From: Acanthaster planci
Lineage: Eukaryota > Echinodermata > Asteroidea > Valvatida > Acanthasteridae
DNA length: 64,000 bases
Assembly (NCBI RefSeq): GCF_001949145.1
Contig: NW_019091536.1
Location: 746,060 to 810,059, forward strand
Direction: 5' to 3'
The notes under the pieces are model-generated. The model saw nothing but the letters and a program-made list of their open reading frames with translations, was not told the DNA's origin and did no database searches. Made by a program: the position numbers and the translations under genes. Within the stretch, counting starts at the first letter, position 1. Every line of letters begins with the position of its first letter. This document shows positions 59,901-64,000 of the stretch, in pieces.

Positions 59901-60781
59901 ATAAAGCAAGGAAATTAACAAGCTCCCTACACAACTGTATGGCAGCATCCTTGCTGGCCTTTTCAACTTTGTTTTTTTTGGGGGGGGGAGGGGCAGGGGG
60001 ATGTATCCCTTTTCATATAAGTACATCTACATATTTCTAAACAAAGGACATAAATATAATTTGATGACAATCTTTTTATGTATAATCTAACAGTTTTCTT
60101 TAAAATGATAGAAATAAGCCGATAAAATATTTCTACAAAATATGGATTTCACTAAAAGATATCTTCTATCATAACACTCTGGTAGTGCGCATCCGTCTCT
60201 GAAATCTCTGTCAACATAAAAACTTCATGCATTTTGGAATCTAAGAAAATTAATGGTCTTCTACCATTGGGTCAACACATTACATACTGTAGCAGGTACA
60301 TAAATATAAATCCTTATAAAAGAATTGATTAAAAACTTTAAAAGGATTAATTGACAGATTGAAACACACAAACTGAAATTAAAAACAATAATATTAAATC
60401 TGGAACCATATCTCTCGGAGTCTGGAAGATAAGAGAATTCAAAACAATTAAAATGATGAAAACAGAAGCACCTCACAAAAACTAGAAAATACTGATCGCA
60501 GGTTTAAGGTAATATACTTTTTCACAATATATCCAACATACCCAAATATAGTGACCCAAAAAGTCACCCTGGAAAAAAAAAAAAGAGTATGAAGGGCCAG
60601 ATGTGGAAACCTTATTTTTCTGAAATTTCAGTTCCACAGGACTTTTCCTTAACAAAAAATTGAGTGGGAGGGAAGCCGTTGGCCCCCAACAGATCTCGGC
60701 TATCAGAAAACACCACAGGAAATCAGTTCAAGTTCAAGTATCAAGGTTAATAAGTGGAATTCCACATGCCGACAACAAAAG

Positions 60782-61096
60782 GTGCGATTCTACCAAGAAC
60801 TAATAATGAGCCCATCTACCGAGGGCTGGAGGACAAGGAACAGTGCAGCCCACACAGCACCCCAGGCCAAGCCCACGTTCACATTAGCCGACCTCCTATC
60901 AGCGTGCCAATCATCAGCCATTCACACCAAACAACCGCGGAAAAAAAGTCTTTGCCAATCCCACCGTTTCCCCGACCTTCAACTCTCAGACAAGTTCTGC
61001 ACGTCTATTGACTCTGCCTGCGTCTTTTCAAGTTGGAAAAATAGCCGCAGTCCCATGCAAGAACTGAATTGTTGCACAAAGGATTGGATAATGTAG
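60782..61096 (+). other. Unassigned 104-codon open frame
   Basis: Its base composition is higher in GC than its surroundings, and the predicted peptide has an ordinary protein-like mix with FTLADLLSACQSS and a Cys-containing C-terminus. No domain, acceptor or donor could be assigned. It may be an exon of an unrecognised gene or chance. Confidence 0.15.
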
Positions 61097-64000
61097 GTAT
61101 AGAATTAGTCTTGGATGGAGTGCTGGCCTTTGTTGCCAATAGAGACTGGAGTTGTTCATTGAGTCCACTTCAGTTGGTTTTTCACCCACTAGTTTTCACT
61201 TGTATTAAAGTAGACGGCATTGAGACCCCAGATTAAAATTAGAAACAAAAAAAATCATTGATGAATTCTCACAAATTAACTACTGTGTTAGAAAAAATAT
61301 ACCAAAAGGATGCATCCTTGTTACTGTTGTTAGGCTAAACACAGTTTTTAATAATATTGTACACCTGCATGTAGTTCCTTTTGGCTGTTCAGTTGTTATG
61401 TGATACAGATGAAAATAACATCAACGGAAGTTGGTCAGGTCAAAATGATTGAGCCCATGTAAACTAAGGGAATAAACGGCCTTCAAATTGTCTCTCTTGG
61501 CAGTTTGGAATGGTTTCTCTTTTTAAGGGTACAACGAAACGTTGGTGAGAACTACCAAGAAACACATCAGCAGAACTATGAGTTTTTTCAAGAATAGCGG
61601 ACTAGCTGTCTTTGAATGGAATCTCCTGAGACATTGTAAAGCAACATTGCTTGGATAAACAGCTATTTGGTTCATAGCAGCCCTCTTAACACAAGAATTA
61701 TGCTGCCAGGTCGGGATTTTAGTTGAGTGTAACCTAGACACTCTCACTGTTTTAGTGTTCAGAACTTCCAGAAGCAACCAGCAGTAGCATTGGTTTTCAG
61801 AGGTCCAGTCTGTTTGTCAACCCAGGACATGTTTATTGACTTACTGTGGTGCAATGTAAATGACCTTCCTCAGAACCTTTTGCGGTCACTTTGTCTCAAA
61901 ATTGCCCCCTTCAAAACTAACAGCCCCGAAAGACAAAGGACTGCAATCTTCTTGGTCACCTTCATGTTGCTATCATTGATTGGTGGAAAAAACAAACTAG
62001 AAAAACATGTGTGACCACCAAAGCAACAAATATTATTTCTGTGATTACGGGCTGCCTGTTCAAACGAGACCTCGAACATGCACTGATGTGTGCAAATAAT
62101 AGTTGTTGACTATCCATAGACAAATGAATACACTGTGTTGGGGCAATTCATGCCAGACAGCTGGATGGGACGCGACCAACAGCTGTAAGGCCCATGGTTG
62201 ATTTGTACCATCAAAGGACAATTTTGGCGGGAGATACTGAAAGGTTGGCGTTATTACATTCTGTCTTGACCTGGGTAAAGGTTTGCGTGAAAACAAATAA
62301 TGGAAGTGATTACAAAGTCTGTGTGAACAGTAGATACTTTTGAAGCTGTTAAGACACCTGTTGTTTCATGCAGAATGCAAGGTAGAAGTTGCAATGTGAT
62401 TTGCTGATGCACATTATAAATACACAAGATGACTCAAATACTGTATTCACATACATCATACCTTTATGCAAGTTTCACTTTCAGATACACGTGTATCATA
62501 ATACAGGAAGTATCTTGAAATCCAATCCAAATGCTGGTTTTATGCTCTCTTCCTGAACAGTATTCCATTATTAATATAGCAACATGCAAATGTAAGTAAA
62601 ATAATAATTAGAATGCCCTAGTTCTGCCAAGGACATATTTCAGATTGGTTGGAATTCTTTCTTCAAGCTGAAAGCAAATCTGAGCTTGATAACATCTTGT
62701 CAGTGGGCACCAAGCTCTGAATAATGAATTCTGCCAGACTGTCTCTTGACAATGCCGTTGGGTTCCAGAGGCTGGCTGTATGACATGTATGGTGCATGTT
62801 GATGCACTATGCATCCGAGGTACATGTACATACAGCCAAGAAGCAACATTAACACTGGAGATGTCTCACACCACGAGTTGGTTTGGATTTCATGGGATGG
62901 GAGAGAGACCACACGCTGATGCAGGCCTAAAACAGACCCTGGATCCCGCAGCTTTGCTCTGAGTTCCGTCAAGTGTGTGTGAAATGGGTAAAAAGTCCTT
63001 GCTCCTTGATGTTTGGACTAAATGTCATAATTGTTGTGGCATGAGGGACAGGCACCATATTTCCCAACTCCTCGGACTTTTTCCTGGTATAAATCATCTT
63101 CAAAATGTTAAAAAGGTGGACACCAGATAGTCAGCATTATCATGCAGCCTCCTCCAGCAACGTCTTACTTTCAGTTTCGGTAGCACACAGGGTCAGTACT
63201 GTTTTTTACTGCTTGACACAACTTGCTTTTGGGGTTTGCCTAGCATTGGGCTGTGAAATCAAGGGGGGGGGATCAGATTCACAGATGTCAAATAGAGGGT
63301 CCCGCCTGCTGGAAGTAGAAGGGGGGGGGGCATCCCCTACTTTTTAATAAGGTGGGACTTAATGAATAGGCCTATTAATGGCTGATGCCTGTTTGTCTTA
63401 CAACTGAGCCCCCACTTCGAAAATCATTCTACCACCGGTGGCTCTGCCCCCTTGTACCCTACTCTCCTTAGGTCACTAGCGTTGTCCCCCCAAACGCACC
63501 ATTGATCTCTTGTTTTAAAGTTCAGCATACTGAAAAGCCCAGACAATCCAGAGAGAGTGCTAGAGAGAGGTGACAGAATCTGCAGCCCGAGAACGAATAT
63601 AATACCGAGATATGTCCTTGGTGCCGACAGTCAAAACTCGCATAAATGCATCTGGGCTGGCTTTGTGTGGAGCGACACCTCGCCATGACTACCTCATCTC
63701 AGGAGGTTTGTCTTTTCACTTCTCCACTTGTCAGCGCACCTGAGCCCACCTGACCGACTGAAGCTTCATCAAACTTAATGGTGCCGGGGTATCAAAGTCT
63801 GGATTGGTTCGAGCTGACTCAGCTGAAATTGAACGGGGATACTGCATGCACTTACGTAATCCCTCAATCACATGTAATTAAGTCTTTAGTTTAAGTGGTT
63901 TGACAGGTTAGGTGGGTTTTTTTTAAACCTGCAGGGATGGGGGGGGGCATGTACGTGTAGAGGGGTATTTCTACTTTTGGGGTTGGGGTGTGCCAAAAAT

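Larger units (their letters stand above)
53800..64000. other. Gene-poor interval downstream of MEX3
   Basis: No recognised gene on either strand. It contains AT-rich sequence, TACATGTA copies, homopolymer junctions (for example T8G9 at 59972-59988), G runs near 63266, 63320 and 63936, and the 20-bp tandem repeat at 56907. Short open frames lack family similarity. Confidence 0.55.

Noticed and set aside
1-64000. CRISPR array, operon or multi-gene defence system
   Set aside because: The window is animal nuclear DNA with spliced genes. The tandem arrays are minisatellites without spacers, and the recognised genes do not form a cluster.

Overview
The window is animal nuclear DNA. It has many short exons with GT-AG introns, AATAAA polyadenylation signals, long AT-rich gene-poor stretches, tandem repeats, tRNA-derived and foldback repeats, and one 325-base assembly gap. 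Two genes are recognised with confidence because their spliced exons match known animal families: COG1 and MEX3. A single MEX3 with two coding exons, a Myb/SANT-like gene, and strong enrichment of the palindrome TACATGTA suggest a non-vertebrate deuterostome (amphioxus, hemichordate or echinoderm). That placement is inference; the species cannot be read from the sequence.

Layout. Positions 1-14.5 kb hold the 3' part of COG1 on the + strand: 21 coding exons that join in one open frame of 789 codons plus stop. The 5' exons lie outside the window. Several COG1 introns carry tandem arrays, and one contains an inverted copy of a 260-bp repeat with a tRNA-like core. A second copy of that repeat begins at the COG1 polyadenylation signal. 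From 14.8 to 24.0 kb no gene is recognised. At 24,063-25,226 there is an intron-less gene for a 387-residue protein with an N-terminal Myb/SANT-like DNA-binding domain and a C-terminal coiled coil. From 25.3 to about 46.5 kb lies a 21-kb stretch without a recognised gene. It holds a foldback element, a short element with hAT-like inverted ends, a CpG-dense patch near 43.9-44.1 kb, and AT-rich blocks with homeodomain/POU-type motifs that could be enhancers. MEX3 follows at 46,994-51,218 in two coding exons separated by a 2.6-kb intron, with a long AT-rich 3' region to about 53.75 kb. From there to 64 kb no gene is recognised.

Function. COG1 is a subunit of the Golgi tethering complex. MEX3 is a two-KH-domain RNA-binding protein with a C-terminal RING finger. 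The Myb/SANT-like protein is probably a chromatin or DNA-binding factor. All three lie on the + strand, but nothing suggests they share a pathway. I found no gene cluster, CRISPR array or multi-gene defence system. The most interesting material is in the repeats, the intron architecture and the candidate regulatory blocks.
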